64,000 nt of DNA from Drosophila persimilis (lineage: Eukaryota; Arthropoda; Insecta; Diptera; Drosophilidae). Numbering within the stretch: position 1 is the stretch's first letter; each line of letters opens with the position of its first letter. Under the pieces are notes generated by a model, which saw nothing but the letters and a program-made list of their open reading frames with translations, searched no databases and was not told the DNA's origin. Both the position numbers and the translations under genes were made by a program. The stretch covers positions 16,616,001-16,680,000 of the forward strand of contig NW_020825288.1 in assembly GCF_003286085.1 (NCBI RefSeq). The letters run 5' to 3'. Below are positions 1 through 13,385 of the stretch, one piece after another.

Positions 1-3000
1 CTTTAGAGTGTCATTCACACCAATAAGGACTAGTAATAGCGATACACTCAGCTTTTCCATCAATCATACTGTACTTTCCAGTGAATCGGCGATATACAAC
101 ACATTCCCATCAATCGGATTTAATCTCTAGAGGGATACAGAAAACATGTCCGTCAGTCGCAGCTCTTATCAGTCCTCACTCGAAAGTTAAGTGAATTGGG
201 TAGTACGATACCTTTTTTTAAAAATAGAACTCAAATTTAATTACGATTTGCTGCTCGTTGCGGGTTCGTTTCCGTGGCCCTTCGTTTTGGGCTTTAGATA
301 ATTGGGCAAAAACTCCCTATTCCCTTGTGTGGGTGCCGCGGGGCGGGGCGGGGCGCATGTAATAAAATTGCGGCACATGTAGCAGTAACGCAAAAAAAAG
401 AGCGAACCAAATCTGTGGCTCCTACGTCAAACGCTATCTACGAATACAAATCAAAATGTATCCTAAACAAAATATTCGCTTTCCAAAGGCAAACACACGG
501 CAGAGAGAGGTGGAGCGAGACAGACAGGGGGCAGGGATACGATACATACTTCAGCTCTCATTCCAATCGATATTGCGTATACGCCGCCGCGTCTTATCTG
601 AGTGTGTTTAGATTTTATTGCCTTTGATGTTACGACCTTATCGGCAGTAAAACGTTAGATTCCGTCAGCTATTGGTAGACCCACACAAATGCATATAAAT
701 CTCGATCTTCGATTAATTGCTGGCCGGCAATTTGAATAAAAGAAAGCGAAAGTCAATTTCGTGCTTAGGTAAATACATATGCTTCCTGATTGCCTCGGTT
801 CACCTTCCACCGTCCACAGTCCACGCACTCTGAGGTGTTGGGACATGGCGATGGAGTCGGGTTATATTATGCTTGCTGCTCCTTAAAATGATGGCCGACT
901 GTTGCTTTTTGTTCCTTGTTGCCACAGCCTCGGCTAATGCCTCAAAGCGGCTCTTTGCCTTTGTGGTGCTTAAAAGTTTACCTACGACTTACTTTGCGGC
1001 ATCGCTGAGCCTTTGAGCATGCACCATGTGCATACAGGAGAAAGGACACAGGATACAGAATACAGGTGTTTGTCTGCGGCTCGTCGTGTGTGTAATAACT
1101 TTAAAAGCTAACGAAACCCAACTGCCCCGGAACCCCTCCGTGGCTGGCAGCATCATGAGCCGCTTGTCGTCATTGTGGAGCTGTTGGGCAAATCCGTGCA
1201 TAAAGCGTTAAGTCAAGGCATGCCTTGACGTGGCCAATGGCAACAGGCAACAGGAAACGGGCGCTAGCTCTTACACTCCATCCCGGCTTTTGCTTGTGAT
1301 GTTTGCCAAGCGGTGCTAAGCCCCAAGACTACCAACTACCCCAACAACTTGTCAGGTGAACATTTATTACAGCACTCTCCCTCTGATTGACTCCGACAGT
1401 GGCTCTGCAGTGCAACTGTTTCTGAAATGTCAGTGCTCATCAGATATGCATAGTTTCATATTGCGCCACAAGTTTTGCTCATAAATTATGCAAGACTGTT
1501 GCGACCTTATTAGCAGAGACGAAGACTCGTCCCTTTGCATGGATAACCCTCACAAAAAACCTCATTTGCTTGTGGAGGCAGGAGCTTCGGAAAGACAAAT
1601 GTCTCAATGAGTCGGTGGCTTGACACTGGAGCATTCATCTCCGTTTGCCGATCAACGTTCCGTCTTCGTTTGGCTGTGTTTTCTTTTCATTTATTATGCC
1701 AAATGAAAAACGAGTTTACAAATTCACTGTGGCCGCTCGTTCAGATGCTTGCAAATTAAAGGCACAGACATTTGTAACCCAGGGCGAGCATATGTTGGCA
1801 AATACAAGACAAACAAAAGAGGCACACCCGACAACCCACACACCCCACACACAGATACACGTACACCAGTATTTCTGGTGGACAAACAGAGACGCAGTTG
1901 GAGTTGAAGATGGGCGGGGATACAGGTCTACCCAGGAGAGAGCCAAAAACCACAGGCACACATGCCCCCCACACACACTCTAGCACCACACACAATGCTC
2001 TATCACGTATACGCAGTGTTGAGTCCGGCCAAGCCAAGGCGCATTATTTATTTATTTTTAGCACTGCGAAACTGCTCGACTATCCACTGTCGGACAAAGG
2101 CAGGACCCCTAGTGCCATATGACACCAATTTTCTCACAGATGGAGGTCTTATGAGTCCGAGTATCAACTGGCCTTGAATGGTCATTCAATAGTTGCGCTA
2201 ACTAGCAAAAATTGAACCAAGACTAGAGCTAAGTAATCAGAGAAATGGAGAGAAATTGGATATACATATATTATAAACGCAACATGATATGCCATCGGAC
2301 CCTAACAAAGGTTCATACAGTCTCCAGAATGAAGAAAAGTGCAAACGGTTTCCATTTAAAGAATTTATAGCTCTTGCGCACATTTCCCCTTAAAGGTGGC
2401 TTACCTCCCGACATTGATGCTCCAAACCATACACTGGCTCTTTTATATCCACCTACAATCATAGCATCGCTTTCCGACATATCAGTCAACCTTTTTGTTA
2501 GAGATTTAATTCAATTTAGATCCCATTAAAAAGTTTATGTTTGCCCAATGTAACTTCACTCTCGGCACCTTGACCTACACCCAATAACTTTTCAGTTTTC
2601 CATGGAACAGGAGTAGGGAATATTTGGCAAATATTTGCCAACTTTTTGTTTGCATTTTGGGATATATCAAATTACATTACGCAACCTTGTCCCACGCCTC
2701 TTTCGCCCGCCCTCTCTGTTGAAATATAATTTCATAAAATGTGTTTCTAACTATAAATTTGGGCACAAAAAGCTGGGAATGGATTTCATTAAGCCCTAAT
2801 GATAATTAGAAAGTTTTTGGGTTACGTCTGGGTCCGGCCACAAATAAATACTACTTGTAAATTCCATTATTTTGCTGTGATGGCATCATGGGGCTTAAGC
2901 TGTTTGAGGCGGAGGACAAGAGGAGCTCCTGCTTAACGTGTTGACGAGGTGTTTTCAGGGGCATTATTTTATTGGAGTCGCTATAAATAGACAAGCGGTA

Positions 3001-6000
3001 AACAAGCTCTGCTCGGATCAGCTCTCATACTATAATGTAACCAATGGACCGTACTCCAACAGAGGACAGCGGACAGGTGTGCTCCAGTCTGTCGCTTGGA
3101 GGTCTCGCTTATGCATCCTAACCTCTGGCTCCGGCAAACACACCCGTCACCCAACATTCAACACCCAACACTCGTCAACGCTGACAGGCTGCCACTGTGG
3201 ATAAACAATTTAATATATCAACACTTGAGCTTAAGTTTTGTCAAATATTTTGGCCACGGAACGGCACAGAAAATACTTCAAATGCCATTAAATGCTGGGG
3301 AGAACGAAAACCGAGGAAAAAACACAAAGACCAAAAGTGCCTCGTGCTCGTTCTAAATAATTAAAAAACTTTTTAGTCTCCTAATCGTAGCTCCCCCACC
3401 GCATCCCTCCCCCTTCCCACCATGTCTACATTTGATAAACGAATGTGTGAGCAGCACTTTGCCGTATATACTCTGTTTGGCAAACATTTTCCTTTTTTGT
3501 TTGCGTGTGTCTTTTCGGGAATGTCAAAGGGCATTGGGCAAAAGTTTTGTTTGCCATGCGGCAAATTCCATTTTGATAAAATTAGATGAAAATCTGGAAA
3601 TTTCATTAGCAAACCGCCAGCTGGCGGTGCAGAGAACAGCAGAGCGCAACAGCATCAGCAACAGCAAATACATAGCTGGAATTATGGGCTCCCTTTGTTT
3701 TGTTTTGCAAAAATATCGCTCATACGCCATGGCGGCTCCCGCACCACCATGTCAATGTCAAACAGTGCTAGATAATTATGTGGCTGGCGGCGGCGGAAAA
3801 GCTGTCTTTGTGCCAAATAGTAAAGCATCTTATGGGCGATTATGAAGGGCCGGGTCGGGTCGAGTCGCAATCTGCTTCCATTTCTGCGGGTACATGTGGC
3901 CTTATATTTGACCCAGATGCAAATTGCTGCCCTGTGGCAGTCTAAACGCTTTTAATTACGAATAATACAAGTTCTCCCAGCTGCAGTTGCAAGCCAAGCC
4001 TTTACTGGCTGGAAAATTGAATGCAGAAAGTACCAGCTTTCTTGTTTTCCCTGCTGGCGCTGGCAATATTGTTTTTAATTCAATTTTCACTTGAGCAAAC
4101 TCTCAGCTATGGGAAACTTTTCCGCAACTTTTTCCATTGTGCGACCTGACAACACAGGTTGGCAGGCAGCTAACTAACCTTCTGGGCTTCTGTAGGCCAA
4201 CAAATCAGATGCCACAACGAGCGGCACATGCCAAATGCCTCAATCAGAGCTTATTAGTCCGTTTCGCGCAGCTGTTTGTCTTTGGTGCTTTCGCTGCCAT
4301 TTTCCTTAGTCTCTGAGGCGCATCCTGTTGAATTATTCAGCAGTCCCGTACCCTAACACTCATTTGCATTTCTCTCATTTGAGGCAGGCGTCTAATTCTG
4401 AGGCTGCTGAAAATTTGCATGCCATTTATTGATGCCTTGGATTTGCTCGGCTCTGGCGTATTTATTTATTTCCATTGTTTTTCAAAAGCGAGACAGGCAG
4501 ACGTTGTTTCAAATGGAACTCTGACAATAGGAACTGTCAAGTGGCGGGCCCTTGAAGCGATTTTTCAGGCAGGTTTTTGCCCATACCCCCAGCTGATCTG
4601 ATTTCCATTTTATTCCAACAACCTTAGCAAGTCGACTCGTCAGTGGTGATAATTTATGTAAGCACTATAAAGCCTGCAGCAATTTATTTGCTTATTGATT
4701 GATTGATTAACTGCATTCCGCGGGGGTGGAGCGGGGGCGACTAGCGGACGATTTTTCTTAATTAGCGCCATTGCAATGGGGTCCGGGAGTCCAGATACAC
4801 ATTTATCACACTGTAACACAGCGCGTATCTATATTATGTGTATGGCAGAAGTTATTGGCGGATAATGCCACCAGAAAAAGTTCCCCAGCTACTGATAAAG
4901 TGACTGCCACAGAGCCACAGCTACAGCCAGCCCTTGATAAACTACTGCTGCTGCTCATACAGCTGACGTTGGCCCACTGAGCCACTGGGGCAGAAATTGA
5001 TGAATGATTTTCCCTTTTCGATGTCCAATATTGTATGTGAATATAAATGTGCGTACGACTATCCGGCGATTGTATAATATTCTTTTATGGCAGCCTTCTT
5101 TACAGAGAAAAGAGTTTATACATTCACTGCCTGATTGATTCCATGAAAATGTGTGCTGGAATTCAAATAGGACATATAACTTTTCTCATTGAAAATTCCT
5201 TTTAATATCCCTTTGAGAGCATGCAAAAGGCTTCCCTGGCTGATGTGTGTGTGTCCTGCCAATTTTCATATATTCATTTCTGAGAAGACTGATTTCGTTA
5301 TGTGGTTTCCAAGTGGAAGTGAAAATGGAACACTTCAAATGCATTCTAAATTTTAAACAGAGTTTTGTATTTATAGATTGAACATACCCACAAAAAATAT
5401 GCTAATAAGGGTTTTGGGAATTTCTTGTGCGGTTGAATCCGTTTATTTCCCTCTAAAATAGTTGAAATTTTTGGTAAATTTAAAGCCTGCTGCGATAGAC
5501 CTGTTATTTTCCTGAAGATATTTCGATACATTTTCTATTATGGTGGAAGCTTATCGATATTTCTTGTTGAATGCCAGTCCAAAAAGAATTCGATTAATAT
5601 TTACAATAGAAGGACAGATATTAACCAATTTAAGCCCTTATTGTGTGCCGAAGCCTTGAGTCCTTGGGCACACAACCACAATGGCCCGACCATTGTTCTG
5701 CCGCGGCTAAAAATACCCGTACTCCCATCTGAACCCATCTGATTTATAAATATATCCCATGGATCCAGGGACATCCAACTATGGGAGCCTGTCAGTGTCA
5801 TGTACAAGCACAGCGGCTGTCGCAGATTTTTTTTTTTCGCGTTTAGTGCATTGTGCCACATTTTTTCATTCATTCACCTTCCATGAGTATTTGCGACGAG
5901 CCAGACCCGCCCAGAGCTCGACCTGAGGCCGAGTGAAAATCCATAAATTTCTGATGCTGACAGGAGATGAAAGATGACGTGTCACAGCGGTGGCGGTGCT

Positions 6001-8799
6001 GGAGAAGTGTCCAATGAACACCCACACAACGCCGAGGAGAGGATTTTCCTCTGATGTAACTACACAGCCAACAGCTGGTCGGCCCCTTCTTGGCATGCAA
6101 ATGAAACTCAAGTCTTCGATAGTGTTTGTGTGTGTGTGTGTGTGTGTGCAGTGCTCCCTCCAATCAACAAGTGGCGTCGCTGCCGCCAACGGCTTCTTGA
6201 CGCTGCTTGATGATCATTAATAAAATTTGCTATTTAAATGCGGCAAGCAACTAATTATAGACACCATTTTGGCAGCACCGAGAGAGGGATAGTGAGAGTG
6301 TGAGAAATGGCGTCGACCCGTCGTACCCGCCACATGAGCTTTGGGCAAACTTTTTTGCTAAATGCGTGTGGGCGACGCGACGTTGAGCTTAAATAACTCA
6401 CATAAGCAGCCAGCGTTTGATGGGGCACAAAAAAGAACAGCTGCCACTTGCCACGCGGTGTCTGTTGCCGTTGGTGTTCAGCTGCTGCCGCTTGTCCTGG
6501 GACCTGGGATCACTCTTGCCGGCTGCCATCCCCGTTATCACCCATTGTGACACATTATATTTATAATGGCGAGCCGCACACATACACGAGCACTCACTAA
6601 TACATACTAATGCTCGTACATCGCACTAACACAGCCAGACACAATGGCAACAATATGGCCACATTAGACTCCGCTGAGCTGACTTTGCTGCCATTCTTAT
6701 TCGCATTATTTCCGTTTTGGCCGACCTACTCAAAGCCCGGGCCACGCTACCAGTTTTTTCTCTGTTGTAATCTGTTGCCAGCTCCATATGCTCTGCTCAT
6801 GAAGAATAATCCAAAAATTATGCCAGAGCTACTATCTAAAAATACGCTGGCAATTTATCGGCATGTGGCCTGAGCGGCGTCGTTCAGATTAATTCCCTTA
6901 TGTATGCAGAAATTTCCCCAGTGCCCACTGTGCGTATGCGCAATGTTTTCGCTATCTTTTCGGGCAATCGCTCTTTATTTTTGTTTTTGATGATTTACTT
7001 GGGAAGTCCATTAAACTTCGATGTTGAGCAGCCGCACAGCTGCTGCAATACCCATTCAGTAATTTACGCACAAATTAACAGAACATAAAAATAGGCAAGC
7101 TACAGCCGTTTCGCTGCTCCACGCCCCTCATTAAACAGGAAAGTGGAGCGAGTGGTGCGAGTGTCAAACTGTCAGTTGGTTCTGATTGACAACAGTCAAC
7201 GGATTGATGGCCCTCGAGCTTCGCTTCGCGCCTTGTTTGTTGTTGGGACAGAAAAGGCACTTGTCGCCTAAGTAAACCAAAAAGTGGTGGGTCCTTCTAT
7301 TGATTTGCCACCCTCGTGGTGGCGCATCTGCTGAATGAAAGTACAATTTCTTCCGCACAATTTCCGAAATATTTGTACAGACAGAATGAACGGAGTTCTG
7401 TTCCGCTTGTTGATTTTACTCTTCTCCAGCGAATTTAATTTTTTTTCCCAGAATTCCATTCTCATTTCAGCTCAAAGTAAATTCCGTTCGTTTTGGCAAA
7501 AAGTGTTGGGGTTAATATGAAAATGTGTGTACAGCGCGGTCCGCGGTCATTGGTCAGGGTGTAAAAGCAATCATCAGCTTCAATTTGTGCGGGCATATCC
7601 CGACTGACTTTATTAATATTTAATCCTGCGCGGCGTAGCGAGGCAAGGCAGGGGGAGGCGTTGCCTGAGAATCCTTAAAAAGGCTGCGTGGGCACACTTT
7701 TGCATAAGCTCACGTTGATGGAATCCTGTCAGAGACCTGCCCCCCCTGTGGTCGAGTTATTCATTCCCACAGTAAGTCAGCCAGGCATTCAGACGGTCAT
7801 TCAGCGGTTGGTTTTAGACAATTAGCGGCGTGGGCCTGGCGGTCCTTCTGCTAGTTCTCCTTTTCATAGTTGGTCCAACAAAAGCCTTCCAAGCGCCAAT
7901 CTACATAATTTCTGTTCTGGGCTGGTTAATGAGTTGCGTCACAAGAATAGACCAAGTCCAGCTCGAGTTACTGTTGCCAGGAAATTGATGGTATTGTCAT
8001 CGCTGGCCGCATTAATGGACTCTTTATTGACGCGAATTTGTGCGAGTTATGAATTAATGGCACTCAGCGCCACGCAGCTGCTAATTAATCTCAGTATAAG
8101 CCTGAATTATGCAGGACAACCAGACATAGCCGAGCAAAAGGGCAAAGTTAAACGACGCCCAGCAGCTGGGCGATGGCCATTCGAGTTTCCAATGGCAATC
8201 AGTCCAGAAGAGCAACAGTTCCAGAGACATATTACAGGCCCCCAGAACCATGGCACACAGAGAGAGCAAATCCCAAGGGTTCGGACCTTTGCTTGGGGCC
8301 AAGTGAAGGCGTGTGTATGTGTCGAAGGCCGGGCAAAGGCAAAGGCACAGGCACGTACCGTGGTGAAACTTGAGATTCCTTTTCACTGAAATTGCAGTGG
8401 GGCAAAACGGAAAATTACTGAGCTCTGGCTGCGGCTCTGGCTCTGCCTCTGCCTCGAGGAGCGATGCTTGCCCATGCATCAGACGCAGCATTGGGCACTC
8501 AATTTACCAAAGCCAACTAATGATGATGATGCTGCTGATGCTGGGCTTCGGCTTCGGCTGCTCCTTCAGATCATGATTATGACTGGCAATTTAGAGCACA
8601 ATTATGGACATGTACCCACGCAGGATATGTGTGTTTATAGAGTGGCGGGGGAATAGCATAGCTCCGGCTAAACTCAATTAGAGTGCAATTAAGGGTCACG
8701 CTTCTAGGCGTAAAACAAGCAGAGAATTAATGTGTGTTTCCTCAATTAAAATGCTACGGGGTCTAGTGTAACGCTATTTCGTATCTGGATTCATTACAG
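1..8799. other. Non-coding: probable first intron or upstream region of amontillado
   Basis: I see no exon here that resembles a known protein. Open frames of up to about 150 codons exist but are low-complexity or lack family resemblance. The stretch ends in a splice acceptor (TTACAG, 8794-8799) joined to an amontillado exon. That exon starts inside the propeptide, so one or more exons encoding about 70 N-terminal residues must lie upstream. I looked for the family's propeptide start (VFTN-FLV-like) on the plus strand and did not find it, so the exon may lie before base 1. Contents seen are AT-rich DNA, a TG microsatellite near 6127 and a GCGTATACGC palindrome at 575-584. Confidence 0.6.
6127..6148. 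repeat. (TG)n microsatellite
   Basis: An uninterrupted run of TG dinucleotides about 22 bases long in non-coding DNA. Confidence 0.95.
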
Positions 8800-11700
8800 C
8801 TGGTCGGCGCCGACGGACACGAGTATCATTTCAAGCACCGGACCCTGCCGCATGCCCGCTCCAGACGCAGTTTGACGCACACGCGTGCCCTCAAGAGCCA
8901 TCCCTCGGTAAGTAGATTTCCTTCAGATGATAGGAGAATGAAAATGGAAAAGGTACGGACATGTACAGCCAATCCACTTGACATACTTATTGTCAGTTGG
9001 TTGGAGCATCGTAGTGGGTCATAAAATGGTCTCCAGCGGCCAGATTGTGTCCTGCATTGCAACACTACTGGCAAATGCCAGAGTTCTGCCATGGCTAAGC
9101 TTCATTTCCTGCAAAGGTGGTTCCCAAAATAGCCCAGGACCAGGGCATGGCACGAACGCCAACGAATGCCAAACGACTGCCATTTTCAATGTGTCCAAAC
9201 TGCAGGCGGAACAGAACATCGATTGCATTGAAATGGGGACGTGCGTCCGTTTGGGTGGAACGTGCCATTAGGCCATCGACGATAATTACTATGCCAAATG
9301 CAAAATGCAGAGGGCAAACAGAGCGTGACGGGCGACGGCCAGGACGGTATGGAAATGGAGATTGGCAAGCAGACTGGGTCGTTCCGGGCTTTCCGATGAG
9401 CTGTTGCCAGAATGCTAACAGAAGTTTACAGGTTCGACAGGCATTCATGCATAACAATCGCCCATATGGCCATGCTTTCGACGTGTTTCCGAATGGGGTG
9501 CCGATTGCTGACCTTACTTTACACAAAAAACCTTCCCCTTCTGACGCCACAGGTACACACGGCTGTGCAACAACCCGGATTCAAGCGCGTCAAGCGGGGA
9601 CTGCGACCGGCAGTGCCTGCCATTCATGGCATGAAATTCGATTTGAAGCAGGGGGAGGCCAACCGCATCGAGGAGGAGCCCACGGACCCCTACTTCCCCA
9701 TGCAATGGTACCTGAAGAACACCGGCCAGAACGGGGGCAAGGTGCGACTCGACCTGAATGTGCAGGCGGCCTGGGCCCAGGGCATAACCGGAAAGAATGT
9801 GACCACGGCAATCATGGATGATGGTGCGTATTTATAGAATTTCAAATAAAAATTAAATTTACAACTCCAAATAAACTCAATTTTATTGCATCCTACTGCT
9901 GCAGGCGTGGACTACATGCATCCGGACCTGAAATTTAATTATGTGAGTACGGAAAACCCAGAGTTTCATGAATATTTTGTTTATTTACGACAGGCACATG
10001 CCATATCTCGGAGCTGAAAACTCCATTCATTTCGTTTTGAAAGCGGATGTCACGGTCAGATGGTCACTTTTAAAGCGACATTCATTCTGATGCTGGTGAT
10101 GATGCGCTACGCTCGGGTTTTAATTAAATTTCGGTTCGAAGAGAAATTCAATTAGAGACATGTGGGGCAGCTGCAAGGGTGCAAATCAGAATCCGAACGA
10201 GCAGCGAGCAGTCCGGCAGGACTGGCGGACGGGACGGAAGAATAATTGCGTCATTCAATCGAGTATAAAGCAAACAATCCAACTTTTAAAGAGCTCAACA
10301 AAAGACGTTCCGAAGCCCTAATATGTACACGGGAAGTTTGCAGGAAATTGAAGCTAAAAGTTGAAACTTTTTTAACCGTCATTAAAACTTTCCACTGTCG
10401 TTAGCATCAAAAGGATCTTAGCCGTCACTTCTTTAAGGCATTCTCCAAATAGAATAATTTAAATACATTATGAGACTGACTAAATCGACTGCTACATCAA
10501 AACGCACTTACCACAAAAACGGAATACAGATACTTTCATTTGTACATACATACATATGTAAGCGGATGCTCATTCTCTCTTTTATTTTTGGCTTTCAGAA
10601 TGCCGAGGCCAGCTATGACTTCAGCAGCAATGATCCCTTTCCCTACCCACGTTACACTGACGACTGGTTTAACAGGTAAGTGGGTGGAAAAATGATATGG
10701 AGTGTCCTTGCCTGACATCATAAATAAACGTAGGCACATTTCTATAGAATTCTTGAGCCATGCCGGAGAAATGTACACAAATATTTACGCAATCATTTGC
10801 CGAATTCCACAACAGATATTTCAATTGCGTTCTGAACAATTCTGATTTAATTGCCTGAAACAAGAGAAGGAAAGTGAACCAAAAACTCTCGTAGTTGCGT
10901 AAGTGAAAGCAATGATGTTAACATAAGAGAGCTATTACCTTTGGATGCACTTCGGAATGGCAGATACGTAATAAAGTGCTTAATTGTAGCAGACTCCAAT
11001 CACAGACCGTTTGTCGTTGTTTCGTTTCACGGCTATTACGTTTATTGCATAATGGATGGAGAGGGCTTTTTATTAAGCTTCTTACCAACCCTCAACCCCA
11101 CCCCCAACTTCCACGTAAATAATGTGTAACCCTTGTTTTTGCTTATATTTGCAGTCATGGAACCCGTTGTGCCGGCGAGGTGGCTGCTGCCAGAGATAAT
11201 GGAATTTGCGGTGTCGGCGTTGCTTATGACAGCAAAATCGCAGGTAAGTGGCTTTTCACAGATGCCAAAGGATTAATAATGCAAATGCTCTGACAGGGCC
11301 TGTCCCGAAAGTTTTTCTCTTGATAAATCGCATTACTCATACGCCGCGTAATCCTTGGCTAGCGCAGAGAAATCATTTTTCGGGCCGCAGCTGCGGATAC
11401 AATATTTTTTTGGGAGTGAAAGTTAATGGATCGCAATTCGGCATTGAAAATTGAGCTTCAGAAATGATTTCACATAAACTTGGGCCACGAGGGGACGCGG
11501 CCCACCCCAAGGACGAGGCGGCAACAAGTGTGGATATAAATCTGCGCGAGTTATCTGTCATTTTTATAACCCAAGTGGGAGAAATCATGTGAAAAATCGG
11601 GAAAAGTGCCTTGCTCTGCCCTGGCTCTGGCCCTGTCTCTGTTGCATTGCCACTTTTATGATTGCCATAAAGCTGCGAGTGAAAGTGCCGGGTGGTGGGG

Positions 11701-13285
11701 ACTCATATAAATATTGATTTATAATTTCCGCCATTAGAACTAATGCATACTTATCGCTCTCGCCACAGGCATACGCATGCTGGATCAGCCGTATATGACG
11801 GATCTAATCGAGGCCAACTCCATGGGCCATGAGCCGCACAAAATCCACATCTACAGCGCCTCCTGGGGCCCCACGGACGATGGCAAAACGGTCGACGGTC
11901 CCCGGAATGCCACCATGAGGGCGATTGTCCAGGGCGTCAATGAGGTATGCCATTTGCAAAATAGTGCTCCAATCCCCGGTCATTAGAGCTAATCTTTGGC
12001 ACCACCCGCAGGGTCGAAATGGTCTGGGCAACATCTATGTCTGGGCATCGGGCGATGGCGGCGAGGAGGACGACTGCAACTGTGATGGCTATGCCGCCTC
12101 CATGTGGACGATTTCCATTAACAGCGCCATTAACGACGGCCAGAACGCTCACTACGACGAGAGCTGCAGCTCCACGCTGGCATCCACGTTCAGCAACGGT
12201 GCCAAGGACCCCAACACGGGCGTTGCCACCACTGACCTGTACGGCAAGTGTACGACCACTCACTCGGGCACCAGTGCGGCGGCGCCCGAAGCAGCGGGCG
12301 TCTTTGCTTTGGCCTTGGAGGCAAAGTGAGTAGAGTCCCCCCTGCTTTTGCTCTCTGCAGCATTATGAATTTATGCTAATCCAACCCGACTCCACTTCGC
12401 TATCCCACGTCCACAGCCCACAACTCACTTGGCGCGACATCCAGCATCTGACGGTACTGACATCGAAGCGCAACTCTCTGTTCGATGCCAAGAACCGCTT
12501 CCACTGGACAATGAACGGCGTGGGCCTGGAGTTCAACCACCTCTTCGGGTTCGGCGTGCTCGATGCTGGTGCCATGGTGACGCTCTCCAAGCAATGGCAT
12601 GCAGTGCCACCGCGCTACCATTGCGAGGCGGGCGCGATAACCCAATCGCAGTGAGTATTCCTATCTTCGGTTGGATTCGGACAGGTTAAACCTCTCTATC
12701 CTATCCTTCTCTCCTAGGGCAATTATCATGGGTCGCTCACTGTTCTGGGACATTAAGACCGATGCCTGCAAGGGCACTGACACGGAGGTCAACTACTTGG
12801 AGCACGTTCAGGCTGTGATCTCGGCGAATTCTTCGCGACGCGGCGACCTGGAACTCTTCCTTACATCCCCCATGGGCACCAAGTGAGTAATCTAACCTGA
12901 ATCACTGTCAACAAGAGGTTCACCTTATTTCATTCACAGATCAATGATCCTGTCGCGTCGCGCCAATGATGATGACCATCGCGATGGCTTCACCAAGTGG
13001 CCCTTCATGACCACTCATTCCTGGGGCGAGTATCCGCAGGGAACCTGGAAGCTAGAGGTGAAATATGAACCACTTTAGCAATAGATTGCACTATCTAATC
13101 AATTCCCCTCCCACTTACCACAGGCACGTTTCAATTCCCCTCAAACCCGACATGGTAATCTGCTGGAATGGTCTCTCGTGCTGCATGGCACCAAGGAGGC
13201 GCCCTATCGCACTCTGCACCCATCCTCGCCGCACTCGAAGCTGGCCATCGTGAAGAAGGCCCACGAGGACAAGAAGATGAAGTAG
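8800..13285 (+). CDS. amon: amontillado, PC2-type prohormone convertase (11 exons, 5' end missing)
   Basis: Kexin/subtilisin-family serine endoprotease that cleaves neuropeptide and hormone precursors at dibasic sites in the regulated secretory pathway. Exons: 8800-8907, 9553-9823, 9905-9942, 10599-10675, 11155-11243, 11769-11944, 12012-12325, 12417-12650, 12718-12882, 12940-13057, 13124-13285. All junctions are GT..AG and stay in phase, giving 583 residues to a TAG stop. The full-length fly protein is roughly 650 residues, so about 70 are missing. Numbering from the first visible residue: propeptide with a secondary RSRR site near 23-26, primary maturation site RVKR ending at 51, catalytic Asp125 (IMDDG), His166 (NSHGTRC) and Ser341 (SGTSAAAP). 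Asp268 (WASGDGG) replaces the usual oxyanion Asn, which is diagnostic of PC2. The P domain follows, with RRGDL at 476-480. The C-terminus is Lys-rich with no membrane segment. Identity is very secure. Confidence 0.96.
8908..11768 (+). other. amon: Larger introns of amontillado
   Basis: The introns longer than 300 bases are 8908-9552, 9943-10598, 10676-11154 and 11244-11768; the later ones are about 55-100 bases. I see no second gene in them. The 9117-9821 stretch is open in another frame for 234 codons, but this overlaps the true exon 9553-9823 and is a shadow. The exon at 9905-9942 between two of these introns is only 38 bases and encodes the segment just after the catalytic Asp. Confidence 0.85.
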
Positions 13286-13379
13286 GGTGGGTCTCCATCC
13301 GCCAGGTCCGTAGCGACTACCATTAGGCAGCTTGGCGTTTTATCAACGAGTGTAGAGAGAGAGAGAGAGAGCGAGGTTC

Positions 13380-13385
13380 AATAAA
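13380..13385 (+). terminator. amon: Proximal polyadenylation signal of amontillado
   Basis: A canonical AATAAA 95 bases after the TAG stop, followed by a GT-rich stretch (TGGCTGTGTTTT). Together they form a normal cleavage and polyadenylation context. Confidence 0.65.

Noticed and set aside
9117-9821. Open frame of 234 codons on the plus strand
   Set aside because: It overlaps the amontillado exon 9553-9823 in another frame and extends into an intron. Its residues show no family features, and it is open mainly because of the GC-rich coding exon.
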